A stretch of DNA of 64,000 nt from Ascaris suum (GCA_013433145.1 CM024180.1:7134001-7198000), one strand, 5' to 3'. Counted from the stretch's first letter, positions 27,519-41,210 are shown. Notes: generated from the letters alone by a model not told the origin. Translations and numbers: made by a program.

Positions 27519-27760
27519 ATGACGTAGTGTACGTATGACTGTACGTATGATCGATTTAAGTATGACTGTGAGCATGACTAGCCTAAGTATAACCGTGAGT
27601 ATGACCGGCCCAAGTATGACCGCAGAGATGACAGTATGACCGTAAGTATGACCGACCTAAGTATGACCGTAGTTATGACCACATGACCGCAAATATGACC
27701 AGCCTAAATATGACTGTAAATATGATCGATGTAGGTGTATGACAGATGCAAATATGACTG
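27519..27760. repeat. Minisatellite of GTATGACCG-type units
   Basis: About 240 bp built from variants of GTATGACCGTAA and AGTATGACCGACCTA, with (T/C) at the ACYG position and occasional deletions. Roughly fifteen TATGAC cores occur. The frame is not kept open, so it is not coding. Confidence 0.85.
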
Positions 27761-29200
27761 CATGAACTTAGTCAATATGCAAAATTTTGCGCAAGAATGA
27801 CAAAATACCATCCATGGAATATGGAAATTTTATTACTTTAGAAATAACAAGAACTGTCTTATCCATTGTTAAGCATTCAATATACCTTGATATATGCAAA
27901 TGTGCGTCTAGATAAAAGTGTTCTGATGAAAATATTTGCATTTATTCAAATATTTTACGGTTTAGGATAAAGATAAAAATTTGCTATAAATTATTTTTCT
28001 TTTAGTTCACGATATAGTTAATCCTTACCCACCATTATGATTTTACTTCAATAGAGTTAAAGGAATTACCGGAAATGAAATTTCGTATAGTGAAAATCGC
28101 GTATCAATTATCAGAATTCAGCTAAAAAGAAACTCATATTTCAAGATTTATAGAATATGAGAATCTTAAAAGCTAATTAAATCATCAAAATTATTTCGAT
28201 GATCACATAAAGATAGAGGAAAATTTATCATTTTCGATCGCAAACGATGAGCAATATTTGAATTTACAAATTTTTGAAGAAGTGCAAAAATTTGCCGTTG
28301 AAATTGAGGGCGATAGGCGTTTTTTGTCAACGCATTCATCAAATCCACAAACAATTGCAAACTATCAAAAAAAAAATTTTTTTTTGCATGGTAATGCATT
28401 AATTTTCATTAATTTTCTAACCGAAATTATTGTTTTTGCATAAATCTTCGAAATCAAATTTCTATATATTTTTTCCTGGTCGATCTTAAAATAGCGCTAG
28501 AAATCTAAGGGTGTTCCCATCAAATTATAAACTATATGCAAATTTTTAAGCATATTGAAGCGTCCGCTACTTTCCATTATACAAATGGCTCAAACTGTTA
28601 AAAATTGAAAAATTGAAGATAACGTAAATTGATAAAAAACTATACGCTTGAAGATAACCATCTTGATAAAGATAACGTCTGCAAAATTCGCACCTTTGGC
28701 TTCTATGGTTTTTCAATTGAAGCTAGCGATATTACACCACATATGCACAGAAAAGAATATCTAAAATTATGGCATTTCGAAGACTCTAAATTCTCAAAGT
28801 GCCTCAAACGATAAAATATCTGTTATATGATATAGGTTTTTGAGCGGAACCGAGAATAAATTTTTAAAAATTCTAATGTATAAGTGCAAAAGTTTTCATT
28901 TATAATATTTTCAAAATTTTTCCATATGCTAATTTGGAAAATTATTTATGAATGGTATGTTCCTATTCTTCAATAAATCTATAACAATGAAATTTAAAAA
29001 AAATATGCTATTACTATTAAGACGCATTTATATTCCACATATCTGAGTAATATTTTTTTAAAATTATTTTAAAGTAATCAATGCGCAAAATAATTCCTCC
29101 ATAGATTAATTAACTCTTTTAGAGTCGTTTTTTTTTTTCGTAACTAAATTCACGCATATGAAAATCGTCTAGTGGAAAATTTTCGTTAAATGTTCAACGT

Positions 29201-29638
29201 TTAAATGCATATATAACTCACTAAATGCGTATAATCTGAATTACAAACACTATGGGAAATGATATAGGAGCTCTTGACGTTGTATACGTTACGCCACCGC
29301 TCCCCACCTCCCCCCCCCCCCCCCTCTCTCTTTTCCCAAACCTCCCCTGCATTTAACAACTTCATTTCCAATGGTTTGGACTTGAGCATAGTAGACCTAC
29401 AGAGAAGCACACGCGCAAACATAGGCATAGGTATAACGACGTTATGAAGCGCTTTTGCAATCGAGTTTTCTGAAGCGTACGAAAATGAATGCCCATTTTC
29501 TCTAAACGCCGTTACAATCATCACATTTGACAGAGAAGTTCTTCCTAAAGGTCGGTCGGTTGAAAGTACTGATGAATCACTAAAACCTGTACCGGTTCGC
29601 GTTGAATTTTGTAATAAAGTGGGAACGTGAACATTCAA
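29201..29638 (-). CDS. Uncharacterised 145-codon ORF
   Basis: Positions 29340-29638 have raised G+C and encode a balanced sequence, for example SDSSVLSTDRPLGRTSLSNV then MIVTAFRENGHSFSYASENS. Further on it runs into a poly-C tract at about 29311-29325 (poly-Gly in translation) and A/T-rich DNA, so only the first 100 codons or so look real. There is no ATG with good context and no recognised domain. It may be a decayed exon or an insertion. Confidence 0.25.
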   Translation of the reverse strand: MNVHVPTLLQNSTRTGTGFSDSSVLSTDRPLGRTSLSNVMIVTAFRENGHSFSYASENSIAKALHNVVIPMPMFARVLLCRSTMLKSKPLEMKLLNAGEVWEKREGGGGGGGERWRNVYNVKSSYIISHSVCNSDYTHLVSYICI

Positions 29639-30705
29639 CCGAAGAGTTGCAACAAATCACACATTCATTCATCATATAAGCTTACTTCTAAAATTGCTGA
29701 AGATAGGCCTGAGGGAAAAAAATGAAAAATTTTTGAGCAATGAAATACCACAAATATATAGCGAATATTTTATTGCTCAATAGTGGACTTTAAAAGTATA
29801 CGAATAATTCACTAATCTAAGTGACACTTGAAAGGTCACATCCTACGTATTATTAATATAAGATGTCACATGCTATAATATATCATGCGCTAGAGAAGAG
29901 TGCAATAAAATTGCCCTCTCAATGCAATAACAGGTTATAACAGAAAAAATGGCAGAAAACAATTTTTTTTAATGCAAAATTTGTCTTTTTTTTTTCAATG
30001 ATTCGGAATAGATATGCTTATGACAGTAGATTATAAATTATAGTGTTCAAATAAATTGCACTCCTTTTATGCGTATAAGTCGCTTCATTGCTTTGATAAA
30101 CATAACAAATATAGCTAAGTCGACTATCCATCAAATGTCATTCGAAAAGAGTCGCGGCAAAAAAATTCGAAGAAATTCACGTGTAATTAATTTTGAAGGT
30201 ACCATATAAACCATCAAAGATGGAAGGCAGTTGTTTTCTACGTTTTCGAAAAAGCACACATACAAGAAAGAAGAGCAAAATGCACTAATAAACTTGGCAC
30301 AATATGTGCTTTTTTGCATTCTGGAATTCTACTTTTACTTGTATGAAACGTTGACAATATTGTTGATTGTGAGATAAGAGAGTTATGCGAAATTCTTGAA
30401 GAAAAAGTTCGCTTTGGATTGCGTCCAACCAATATAATAGGACAAGGACGACTATGCAAATTTATGCTGCTTTCAAGTTTCAGCATCTCATTTTTAAAAG
30501 AAAACAAAATGAAGGATATCAATTGTTCTCTAGCGCATGTTGCAAAAAGCAAATTCCACGAACTTCAGTTCAACGATCGGCCATTTTAGAACATCGGAAG
30601 ACCTACAGGCAAACAGACAAGCTCAGACACAATCATCGTACAACTTACCCATGAAACGTTTTGGAAGAAATTTACGAAATAAAATAAAGAAAACTTTTTT
30701 ATTCC

Positions 30706-30818
30706 AGGTTGCCAGTTTCGTAGAAGAACACTGCATTGACAATTTTGTAACAATAGTTTATTGTTTGTTTCGTTACTGTTCTTGTACAATTGATTGGGTG
30801 ATTGATTTAGCCTTCTGA
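30706..30818 (+). CDS. Candidate terminal exon, unknown gene
   Basis: A strong acceptor (TTTTTTATTCCAG) is followed in phase 0 by VASFVEEHCIDNFVTIVYCL and then FRYCSCTIDWVIDLAF and TGA. Four cysteines in 37 residues recall small secreted peptides. It would be phase-compatible with the exon ending at 24010 (VVEQMQ), but the implied intron is 6.7 kb and nothing else ties the two together. Confidence 0.2.
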
Positions 30819-33204
30819 AATGCAAAAGCGCAAATCGTGCCAGTTTTCCTGATGCACTTTCCGACTCAGTAGAACACTATGGCTATATTGCACCTCATTT
30901 TGATGCTGCGTTCTACAACTAGAAAATTTTTGTTTATTTATTTATTTATTTATTATTTATTTATTTTTTTATTTGTTTATTTATTTATTTGTTTATTTAC
31001 AAATGATAAATATGTCGATAACAATTGCGTAGTATTGTGTGCTTATTTTGATTAAATGGAATATAAATCGGATAAAACTAATCAATAAAAATTAAATTTT
31101 TATCCAAGTCAATTGCTAAACAGCAATGATCTTCAATAGATCATAGGATGTTGTGCTTCAGCATTTCCCTAGTGACCAACCACCTTTATAAATTATGACC
31201 AACCGCCTTTATAAATTATGACCAACCGACCTTTATAAATTACAAATTATGTAACAAATGAGCTTCATATTTCAACTAATCCGAACACTTGTAGAAAATT
31301 TTCCACGAAAGATTCGATAAAGAATTTGCTTTTTTTTTTAGTTTGAGAGATGTGGAAAAAAACATAGATAATGCTCTTTGCAAAAAAAAAAAAAAAAAAA
31401 AAACCTCCAAAAGCACATAATAATTTTAAAAAAATACAATAATCATCTAGCAAAAATTGTAATACCTTCCAAATTTGAATCTCAATTTTTGAATTTAAAG
31501 AAAAATTTATTTTGCTCTTTCACAAATTTTTTCCGCATTATTTTCAAAAAATGAAATTATTTTTTTTTTGCCGTTGAATAACTTTTTACTTGAGAAATTA
31601 TTACTTACTAAAATGAGAGTACTTTGAATGCATTAGAGAAGTATTAATAAAAATTTTTGCCTTCGAAGCGCATCCTAACAAGTTTCTTCAAGTCTCCATA
31701 TAGGTCGACTGAATCAAACTGCCAATATAATTAATTCATTTTTTATAGATAATCATCAATCTAAAGGAAGCATGTTACCCGATAACAAAAAGGTTGGATG
31801 CGTCTAGCATATACCTGAGAATAGATCCACCTATAAAAGTATTGTTTTTAAAGAATGACGTAGCCACCAACCTTACCTAGAATTACCTTCATTTCTCTTC
31901 GAGGTAAACGAAATTCAACAGATGGAGGATAAGGCTATAACCGGATGTTACTCGCGATTTATAAATTAATGCCTTTAATTGTTCTGATCCCAGCTAAAAG
32001 ATGCACTGTGACATGAAATCGATAAAAAATTTGACTCCTTTCCTGGAAAATAGCCAAATTTTCTCACTACAAAGATTTCAATCATTAATACTTATTGTAT
32101 AATGGAGATAAATTTTCTAAATTTGCATATTCTACGTTAGAAACAATAGAAACTTCTTTGATTAACTAAATTAGCATATTCAATATTTGCATTTAATTTT
32201 AGGTTGGCATCAAATCTCGCAATTTTTCCACTTAAATTATAAATATTTGATGCAGAAATGTCACATTTAATAGATAAGGATGGCAAAATTTTTGAAATTC
32301 CAGACTAAATTTTTCTCTTATATATGAACGTTCGAACGTTATAAATATTCGATTAAGTGAACAATAAAAGTTATCGAAGATGGCAATAATAAAAGAGAAC
32401 TACCACAGAGAATTGAAAAATCTATCATTCCAATGGATACGGTATAATCATCGTCGATACTGTTTGACACTTAGAATTCGGGTGAAAAAAAAAAAAAGAC
32501 GTCATCTTCGCTATTCAACAATTGAATATAACCTCTAAATCTCTATTCGATTATATTTTCAAGCGTTTTTTTTTCTCTCCCCTCAAAATTGCATGAATAT
32601 GAAATATTTTCGATTATCAGATGCAATAGTGAATTATGAAATTTTTTAGAAAAAAAAAAAAAAGAAATAAATTATCGATGAATTTTTCACAACGAAACAA
32701 ATTTAATGAAGTAAATAAATAAGAAATTTTTTATAAACGAATAATTTTCAATGATAGTGAAATATATCAACATATCACATGCGATGATATTTTTGAACAC
32801 ATACTATGAATGAATTTATTTGAGAATTTCATAGCGATTCACTCATATCGTACAATTCGATACGCATTTTTTTGAATAGCACTCTATTAGTAGTGTAAGA
32901 AAAATTTGAATTCTTTTAGAACTTAGCATTTATTATTGATTAAAAACCAATTATGAGTAATTTAATTCATTTGGATTATATGCAAATTTATCTCTAAAAT
33001 ATTTGCTGAATTAGATGAATTTTTTGAAAAAAAAATTAAATAAGAGGAAATTTCTTTCATTAAATAAAGCGAAATTTTAAAAAAAAAAAAATTATAATTG
33101 CAAAAAAATTTTTTTTTCTTATTAAAATTCCCACTTCGATAATTTTATTTATTCGATTTATTTATTTCCTAGAAAATACTACGCTTATAAGTCAATATAA
33201 TCGA

Positions 33205-33459
33205 ATGGTAAAAAGGATCAAGTGGAACGAAACGATGAAACATTTGGACAAAGAGCACACATTCCGTTGTCAAGTCGGGCCGACGAAAACATTTCAAAAG
33301 GAACCACGAAAATGGGTCGGTGAATGTGAACCAAACATTGCGGGCGATCTTTTATCTTTCTTAGCCGAATATCGAATGCAAAAAAAAAAGATCTGTAACA
33401 CTTCATATGGATTGAAGCGATATATGAAACAAAGCGATAAAAATTTTTATTTTTTTTAA
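33205..33459 (+). CDS. Uncharacterised 84-codon ORF
   Basis: ATG-initiated, G+C higher than the surroundings up to about 33380: MVKRIKWNETMKHLDKEHTF followed by RCQVGPTKTFQKEPRKWVGE. It then degenerates into lysine-rich A/T DNA. It has no signal peptide, no family I recognise and no splice sites that I trust. It may be a remnant of a gene copy. Confidence 0.2.
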   Translation: MVKRIKWNETMKHLDKEHTFRCQVGPTKTFQKEPRKWVGECEPNIAGDLLSFLAEYRMQKKKICNTSYGLKRYMKQSDKNFYFF

Positions 33460-36254
33460 AAAAAGAAAAAAAAGATAGCGCTATTGATTTGAAAATTTCA
33501 AAAATAATTCCACATTATTTTTTCAATTTTTCATCTCATAATATTCTTTATTTCTTTCATAAGAAAGAGAGATTAATTTTTTTTTAAATCAACATTAAGC
33601 ATATATGCATATATAAATATTGCAAAATCACTTCTAAGTTGTGCAAAATATCTCATTACCAAGAGTCATTGTTAATGATGAAGTATTCACATGATATTAG
33701 CTGATATTTTCAATGATAGACTTTTGTATTGAATATTAGAGCGCTTAAAAGTATTGCTTAAGTTTCTTGATTCTTTTCAAAAAATTTCCACATTTTCTTC
33801 GAAGTTTTTCATTCGGAAAAAAAAAAGAAGTGATAATTTCTCGAATGTCCTTCAAATTCTCGCATTATGAAAGTTAGCGCTTGCAAAATTTAATTATTGC
33901 AGCAAAAAAAAAAAGCTGCGAATAAATTGTTTCGATTAGGTGAAAATATTTGTGAAAAGAAAAAAGCTTTCGCAGCCAAAAAAAAAAAAAAAAAAAATCA
34001 TAGTGCATATCACAATCGAGCAAAATCACTCTCCCTAATTGGATTCGAAAGGAAATTTTTATGTACGCGCTAAAGGTGCTTAATATGTATATAACCTTGA
34101 ATGTGGTATTTTAATGTGAGTATTGAATTTTACTTCCCGAATCATTTTGTAAAATAATTTCCGTTCTTTTAACATTTTATTAAATTACAAATTTTTTCGA
34201 CCTTTGAGTATTTACAATGAGAATTGAATTCTGAATTAAAAAATGAAGTACACTTTTTTTTAAATTTTATCTTGTTAATAGTACAGGTGAAAATATGTTA
34301 AATTCAATTCGTTATACCTATTCGATCGATCGTTTTGCTACCGATTATTAATCTCTGTTCGCGTCGCGCTTAGGATCAAAACAAACACTAATCCACTGGT
34401 AAAAATTTTTGATCACCGACCTTCCAGCGTTCATGAGTTGATCAAACCGGTTCCGGCAAGTTTATTGGTCAAGTTTTATAGGATGGTGGTAATCGCTGCG
34501 TTCCTGTTTTTATGCGTATATCATCTCATCACTGGTTTTATGATAGTATAAGGGATTTAAAAAAGGCAAATTGAGGTATAAAAAAGTGCTCATAGAGAAC
34601 GATTTGAAGTTTTGTGTAATTCTGATGACGAATTGCGATCTTTATTTGCAAATATTTTCTAAAAGAGTTATTATTGAATTGACCAATGCACTCACTTCTT
34701 GAATAGTTTACGAGTACCATTTGATTTCCATTATGTGTATCATTGTGTACTAAAAACTATTCCCCCTTAATCCTCATTTCTCTTGTGAAAGAATGTTGAT
34801 TCATTAATAACTTGTAAGCATATAAATTTAAGGAATAGGAATTAATCATAATTTACAATGAAAGAGTTTCAGTTGAAAAAAAAAAGCTGGTAGTAATCGA
34901 TGATTTACTAAATATATGTGGAAATTCAAATATCCCTTTAGCAAAAGAATAATATGATGAGCGTAAAAATGAATTGAAAAAGAAAAATAAAAAAAAAACG
35001 ACAGAATGCAATTGAATTTCTTTCGACGCCACATCTATGATAAAAGCTTTGTTGAGTACTTAAAAATAATTTAATTTAGTAATATAATATTTATTGAACG
35101 TATATATTAAATTGAAGTTAGAATTTTTCTATTGTCCAAAAATCATCTGTAATCAAAGAATATTTGAAAAATTTTTTTTCAATATTTTCATCAAAAATTT
35201 TTTTAAAAAAATTTTCAACAATGTAAAAATGTTTAATAATTTTCAAAGAACATAAAAAATTTCAAAATCAAAGAAATATGAAGCTTATTTTCTTTCAAAA
35301 TATTCATTGGCATATTTCATTTCATGAGGTAAAATCACCAGTAATGCTATTCAACGTAAAATCTAAACGGAATAGAAATGATGCTATATGATTCCTATAA
35401 AACAATCGCTTAAAATAAAAATCATTTATATTTGGCGTCGAAGAAGAAAATTGAGCGCAACATTCGATATTATCAAATCTAAGTAAATCTCTAAAAGAGG
35501 GAAAAATATTGAATTTTTTTTTCAAAATTATAAATGATGATTTAAAAAATTTTTCATCGAATTTTAAAAATTCCACAAATATTTTTTCAATATAACGTGG
35601 CGTATAAATCAAATGAATTCAACGTATAATTGAAGAAAAAAAAAAGAAAAGAAAACTTTATTGATGAAAAATGAGAAATAAAATTCAAAAGAATATTTCT
35701 TTTAAGAAAAAAAAAAATCTCATAATGAAATTGATCATTTAATTTCCAATGCACAAGTTTATTGAAACGAAAGAATTCTAAAAAAAAACGTAGTAGGGAT
35801 TCTCATTGGAAGATTCATCAAGGTGAAACCTGCTTAAAAGTGTCACGAATGTCGTAACCACTTCAATCGTTTGCTCATACACGTTAAGAAAACTTCAATA
35901 GCAGCACAAATACCTTTGATGACATATTAGGTTGCAGTTCCTTTTGGAATAAAAGCGAATCACCTCTTCAAACGGATGAAATAAACAAGTGAAATGAAAA
36001 ACAAATGAATACAATGAGGGAAACAATAGAAATTCACTAAAATGATGAGATTTCTTTATTGTGAGAACAAAACATTACCGGCAATCGGTGTTACATTTAT
36101 ATTCTTTTAAATCTCTTTTATCAAAAATAATAAATTGTATTGAAGAGTAAAAAAATGCGGCAACATTATTATTAAGTTGAATGAGTTGAAAAAGTATTTC
36201 AATTGCAAATATTTCTTCTAATATATCATTGATTTCTAAGCCTCATTATGTCAA

Positions 36255-36390
36255 CTATTACGTCATTTCTGTCATTATGTCAAAATAATTTTATGCCATT
36301 TATTACGTCATTTCTGTCATTATGTCAAAATAATTTTATGCCATTTATTACGTCATTTCTGTCATTATGTCAAAATAATTTTATTCATTT
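36255..36390. repeat. 45-bp tandem repeat, three copies
   Basis: Three near-identical 45-bp copies containing ATTACGTCATTTCTGTCATT and ATGTCAAAATAATTTTATGC. Because 45 is a multiple of 3, the repeat stays open on the plus strand (ITSFLSLCQNNFMPF per copy), which is coincidental in the absence of other coding evidence. TGACGTAA-type sites recur once per copy. Confidence 0.93.
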
Positions 36391-39300
36391 ATTATGTCTC
36401 GCTTCTATGTCATTTATTATGTCTCGTTACGTATGTTGCGAACGACTCTAACAGAAATATTCATAATATGGCGAAAAAAGCCTATTGGATACGTGCATTG
36501 AAACATAATGAGCCAAGTAATTATGATCAATGACGTAAGTGGTCAATCTCGACTACAAGCATCAAATGGCCATTATTGGTGCTAAAATGATGAAAATACA
36601 AAAGAGAATAAGTGTTTAAAATTTAATTTTCTATATGAATTGATCTACAAACTTAGAACATCTGGAAAAAAACATCATAAAATATAAAAAACGCTTAAGC
36701 ATTAATTCAAATATTCCTTAAAAACTCTTTCAGGCAATTGAATAATACTGCAAAAAAATGTGCATCAATAAAGAAAAATTTATAATTATTTCCTAACAAT
36801 CTATCATATAGCTCTATTATATTCAGGATAGGTTATATATATTTTATACATTTACTTTCTAAAATAAATTCGTCTAAATTAGTCGAATTAGCCCCATGAA
36901 TGAAACGTAAATCTTTCAATACAAATTTAAATGCTAGTTTAAAAAATTTTGAAATAAATAGTTAAAATAATTTTTAAATCAATGTGATAATTTAAAAAAT
37001 TTAAAAATTTCAAAATATTTCCATTAAAAAATTTTACATTTATTTCATTTACGTTCATTTTACATTACATATTTTTCACATTTAAAGTTAAAAAAAATTT
37101 AAATCAATGTGATAAAAAAAAATACAAAATTTTACAAATGGAAAAAAAAAATTTTAATCGTTTACATTGAAAAGAGTATTAAAATTTCATAGAATGCAAC
37201 AATTTTTGAAAAAAATTTTTGCATTATAAGAGTGAAAGTAACGAGTTCTTTATAGGTCTTTGATAATTTGCCGAAAAGTGCTGCAACAACGATCTGAATT
37301 CGATAGATCGATTTGTCGTTTGGATTTTTTTTTTTTGGAGCACACGATTATATTCGGATCCAATATGCTCTAATTCGATGCAATATTACGAATAGATCTT
37401 TATTTAGACGATGAGATGATAAGATTGACTAGTGAATTGTTTACGAATATTTGTGCTTAGAGTTTTTCGATAATTCGAGGATCAGATCGAATTAGAGAAA
37501 TACTAATTGCAATGAAGAAATTAACTTATTTTGATAGAGCGATTATAGATTCAATAATTATTAAATAGAACAATTTTGAAGCTTATTTAAAGCTTAGAAG
37601 AGAGAAAGATCGAAAGATGAATGAACGCTTACTCTAAATATTATAAGATAATTCCCATCTTCGATTATAATTAGCAATTGTTTCTTCAACTATCGATTCG
37701 AATAATGCCGTGAAAAAAGAATTTCGAAAAACAAAAAAAAAAAAAACCCACCACAATGATTGATAAATCTTTAAAATGAAAGTGACAAACGATAATAAGC
37801 GATAAAGTGCACTAAAGTGATTGTGTCACAATTTGCAAAATATGCCATACAATATTTTCATATTTGAACTTCAACGATTGCCTATTAGAAATCTTTCATG
37901 AAATACTCTTTTTTTTTCTTTTATTCAATTGGTTTTTTTTAAAAACACACTAAATTCTAAACGCTGTAAAATATATTAAAATTTCTTCACATCATTAAAT
38001 AATTTAAATCCTCTCGAAATTAATAGATCAATGTGAAGTATGGTGCATCCGGTCTTCTTATGATAGAGATTAAACAGAAAAATTTCCTGCCTTTAGTTTT
38101 TGAAGATTCTGCGTTATAACCATCGAATCGACGTATAACCATAAGCATGTGCAAAGTTACTCAAAATTATCATCATAACATACTATTGCTAAATGAATTC
38201 AAATAAAAAACCCATAAAAATAGATCTCTCTACAAAAATTTTGAAGAAAAAAAATGAGGTAGAACTAAAGATTTTGAAGACTAATAAAAAAAAGATTTTA
38301 AAAAACATATCGGAAAATAGTACGAATTGAAAAAAAAATTTTTTTTTCTTGACACTTTTATGAAAATATTCAAATGCAGAGAAATATTGCTTAACGAACT
38401 CATTTTAGAAATGAATTAATTAACACATTGAAAAAAAAAAGCTTAATATATGAAATTGTTGAAAAGAAAAATTAAAAAATTCATTAAAATGCAACAAATA
38501 TGCAAATATTCAATTATCAAATGAAAGCATTGAAAATACTTCTTAATCGATTAATTAAAAAATTTCCAATCTAATAATCTAACCAACGAATATTTATCTT
38601 ATCTATGCAATAATGCTGCGAATGAGCAATATGAATCTGAATTTCACTCTTCAACAGCTTATTCTATAGATGAAAGTAGTGATCATATTTGCATCATTTC
38701 ATGCTGTGCAATGGTTATAGATGATTGTTGTTCAAACATCTGAGCAATGAACATTTTTATGAAAGATGATGAGAGTAGAATACTAAATAGAGGGATCGAG
38801 CTCACTTACTAGCTCGAGCTTTCTTGAAAATAAACCTTTATCAAGCGATAAGTTTATTTCCATTTGAATCGAATGATGCACTAATATTTATAATTTCTAT
38901 GAATTTATTTGTATAGAACACAATTATCAAGCAGCTGGCAAAGAAAAAAATAATCGATGACTTTCATCAAGATTTGAAACAAAAGAAATTATTTGCCTAT
39001 TTAACGCTCATTAGATAAATTGTTGCGAATTGCGCAAATAAATGAGGTCTCTACGTATCCTATCGTTTTGAGAATTTCTTTCGTCAAAATTTAACACAAA
39101 ATTTTTGGATTTTTGATAGCGCATTTTTTTTTTTTGCTTTTTAAATTGAGAACTTTATATTGAGAATTGAATTGAGTACTTTTAAATAACTTAAATTTAC
39201 ATATTAAAATTAAACTCGCTTTTTTTTAATTGAGAAAACGCATTAGAAATTCGTCATGCATATCAAAATTATTTGATTTTTTTTTTCAAATTCCTTTAAA

Positions 39301-40599
39301 ATCCTCTCGAATTATACTTCAATCCGCTTATTTTAGTATATTCGTCAAAACTTCGTTTTACAAAAGCACGTTGTAGAGATGTGTCCGTACAAATGTATGT
39401 GAGTCTATGTGAGTCTATGCGTGCATGTCTATATATTTATGTCTGTGGTATTTTCAATCCAAGAATTAATGAGGATAGGGTGGGCATAATGCCAACCACA
39501 CGATGAACATAATGGGCACAACACCAAATACCGAATCACCTTTCATATGATTTTTCATATTGGTCCATCAAGTTGGAATGAAATTGTAGACATTTAAAAG
39601 CGAAAACAGAAAAAAAAAATCTCAGCATTTTATATTGATCAAAATTTGATTAGCAAAAAAAAAATGAACGTTTAATAGAGGATTTATGAGAATATTCAAA
39701 AAAAATTAAGTTAAGAAAACATTCTTATGCATATTTTATTTTATTAATGATAATCTATGAAATCGATCCGTCAAATTCAACGAGAGATAAAAAGCGCATA
39801 TTGTACCTCTTCGTCATGTCAAAATTATCTCTCTCGATCGCTTTTCTCTCTCATCACATTTTCATCATTTGCCATAAAAATTGCTCTATTTGCAAATAAT
39901 TGGTCATAATGGCCATAATTCTATGGCCATATAAGATTAGTATCTCGCAAATATTGGCAAATAATATTGAAAGTTTTCTCACTAGCGCGGTTCGCTTAAT
40001 ATGGGTACAATTGGTTGATCGAGTATTAAAGCATTGTTTCCTTCCTCCTACCTGCTTCCCTCCTCCCCCTCCCCTCCTGAATTCCTCAGTAGTTAATTTA
40101 GTTTGATTTGAATATCAATGCAAAAGGTGAATAGATTAGTTGTAGTTAATTTGTGCACTTTGCACTATAGATTTCCCTCATCTTCTTTTGATGCATAAAA
40201 TACTACACAAAATATTTGAAAGCACATGCTAAACATTGACACATTTCATTGTAGGTGTCATTTTCACGTAAATTTCGAAAATTTCATCGCTCGTTTTAGA
40301 CGAACGATGACTATTCTGAATTTAATTATGATTTCAAGGCGTTTCGTCGGTGAATTACTTTTGCTCTCTCGTCATTTGAAAGGAAGACTAATTGTTTAAT
40401 GGATTTGAAAATTAGTTTCTTGCTGACTGTTGGAATTGCTCGACATATTAGCATCCCCACCAACATACGGAAATGAAAAACAATTGCAGTATGTACGTAT
40501 GTGAGGAGTGAATCTAGAACACCATAAAAGTTTAGAAAACAAGACAGCGAATGGAATGAACGTTGAAAACAATCAGCACGATTGAGACTATCCCAAAGA

Positions 40600-41210
40600 A
40601 AATGCGAGATAGGGAAACAGTAAAGAAACTGCAAGGATTAGCTGGGAAAATAGGAACTATCCAGTAATTGCAAAGTCAATTTGTAAAGCTTAGCAAAAGT
40701 TCCCTAGCGTCCCTGGATATTCCTGACGGATGTCCTGATTTCGTGATGTTGCACCACTGTGTCGGCGCACATTGTCATGCATATTCATTAGCAAACCATT
40801 AGATTCTTCAATGATATCGGCGGAATCGTAATTTTGCTGATTTACGACGTGCTGTCTCTCATCAATCGGTAAATCATCATCGTCAAAACATCACAAAGAA
40901 AATGTCGAATAAAGTCGGCTAATTCCTTCGTAATATTTTTAGATGACGCATTCTGATATATGCAACAATCCCTCTCAATTTATTTCCTTTGGCGAATTAT
41001 TTGCTAAGCATATGACTATGGCGTCCTTTTTGTAATCCTTCAGAGAAAAAAGCTTCTTAGAAATAGGTGATATATGGCCAAGTATGTTGCGGTTTATAAG
41101 CTATTTCCATTTGGCCAAGTAAATCCGACTTGTGGGCATTGTTTTTAGCCTCTAACGCTAGCGAAGTGATTCAAATGTCTAGCAATTCGGAATAGATATC
41201 ACAGAAAAGC
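40600..41210 (-). pseudogene. Decayed coding sequence with a C-terminal hydrophobic segment
   Basis: On the minus strand, protein-like segments follow one another but are broken by frameshifts and stops: LFCDIYSELLDI, SLALEAKNNAHKSDLLGQME, then KKLFSLKDYKKDAIVICLAN, LLHISECVI, YYEGISRLYSTFSL, and DDDDLPIDERQHVVNQQNYD running open to a TAA at 40690-40692. After that stop, the same frame gives a hydrophobic run FLFSQLILAVSLLFPYLAFS. There are no introns between the segments, so this looks like a processed copy that has decayed. The heptad-like helix followed by a tail anchor is loosely SNARE-like (membrin class), but that is a weak resemblance and I do not claim it. Confidence 0.35.

Larger units (their letters stand above)
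24011..29200. other. Gene-poor stretch with tandem repeats
   Basis: Contains a degenerate repeat of about 20 bp at 24545-24655 (ATGATACAGTAGTAAGATTA-like), a (CAGA)n tract at 25480-25575, A/T-symmetric runs (A9-T10 near 26612) and a minisatellite at 27519-27760. Short ORFs here have no motifs. A possible exon after TGCTTCAG at about 25204 was considered and is not supported. Confidence 0.5.
29639..40300. other. Long gene-poor, A/T-rich stretch
   Basis: Holds a (TTTA)n tract at 30935-31000, a three-copy repeat ATGACCAACCGCCTTTATAA at about 31170-31245, a 45-bp three-copy repeat at 36255-36390, and very many A and T runs of 6-20. Coding-like but unsupported patches lie at 30706-30818 (+; acceptor TTTTTATTCCAG, peptide VASFVEEHCIDNF, stop at 30816-30818) and 33205-33459 (+). 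I see no promoter or RNA gene. Confidence 0.5.

Noticed and set aside
31780..31890. Phase-0 open frame after TTTTTTATAG
   Set aside because: Short, no partner exon, and an alternative frame with a donor is equally plausible; nothing distinguishes it from chance in A/T-rich DNA.
36248..36451. Plus-strand ORF with three 15-residue repeats
   Set aside because: A 45-bp DNA tandem repeat stays open because 45 is divisible by 3; no splice sites, signal peptide or domain support translation.
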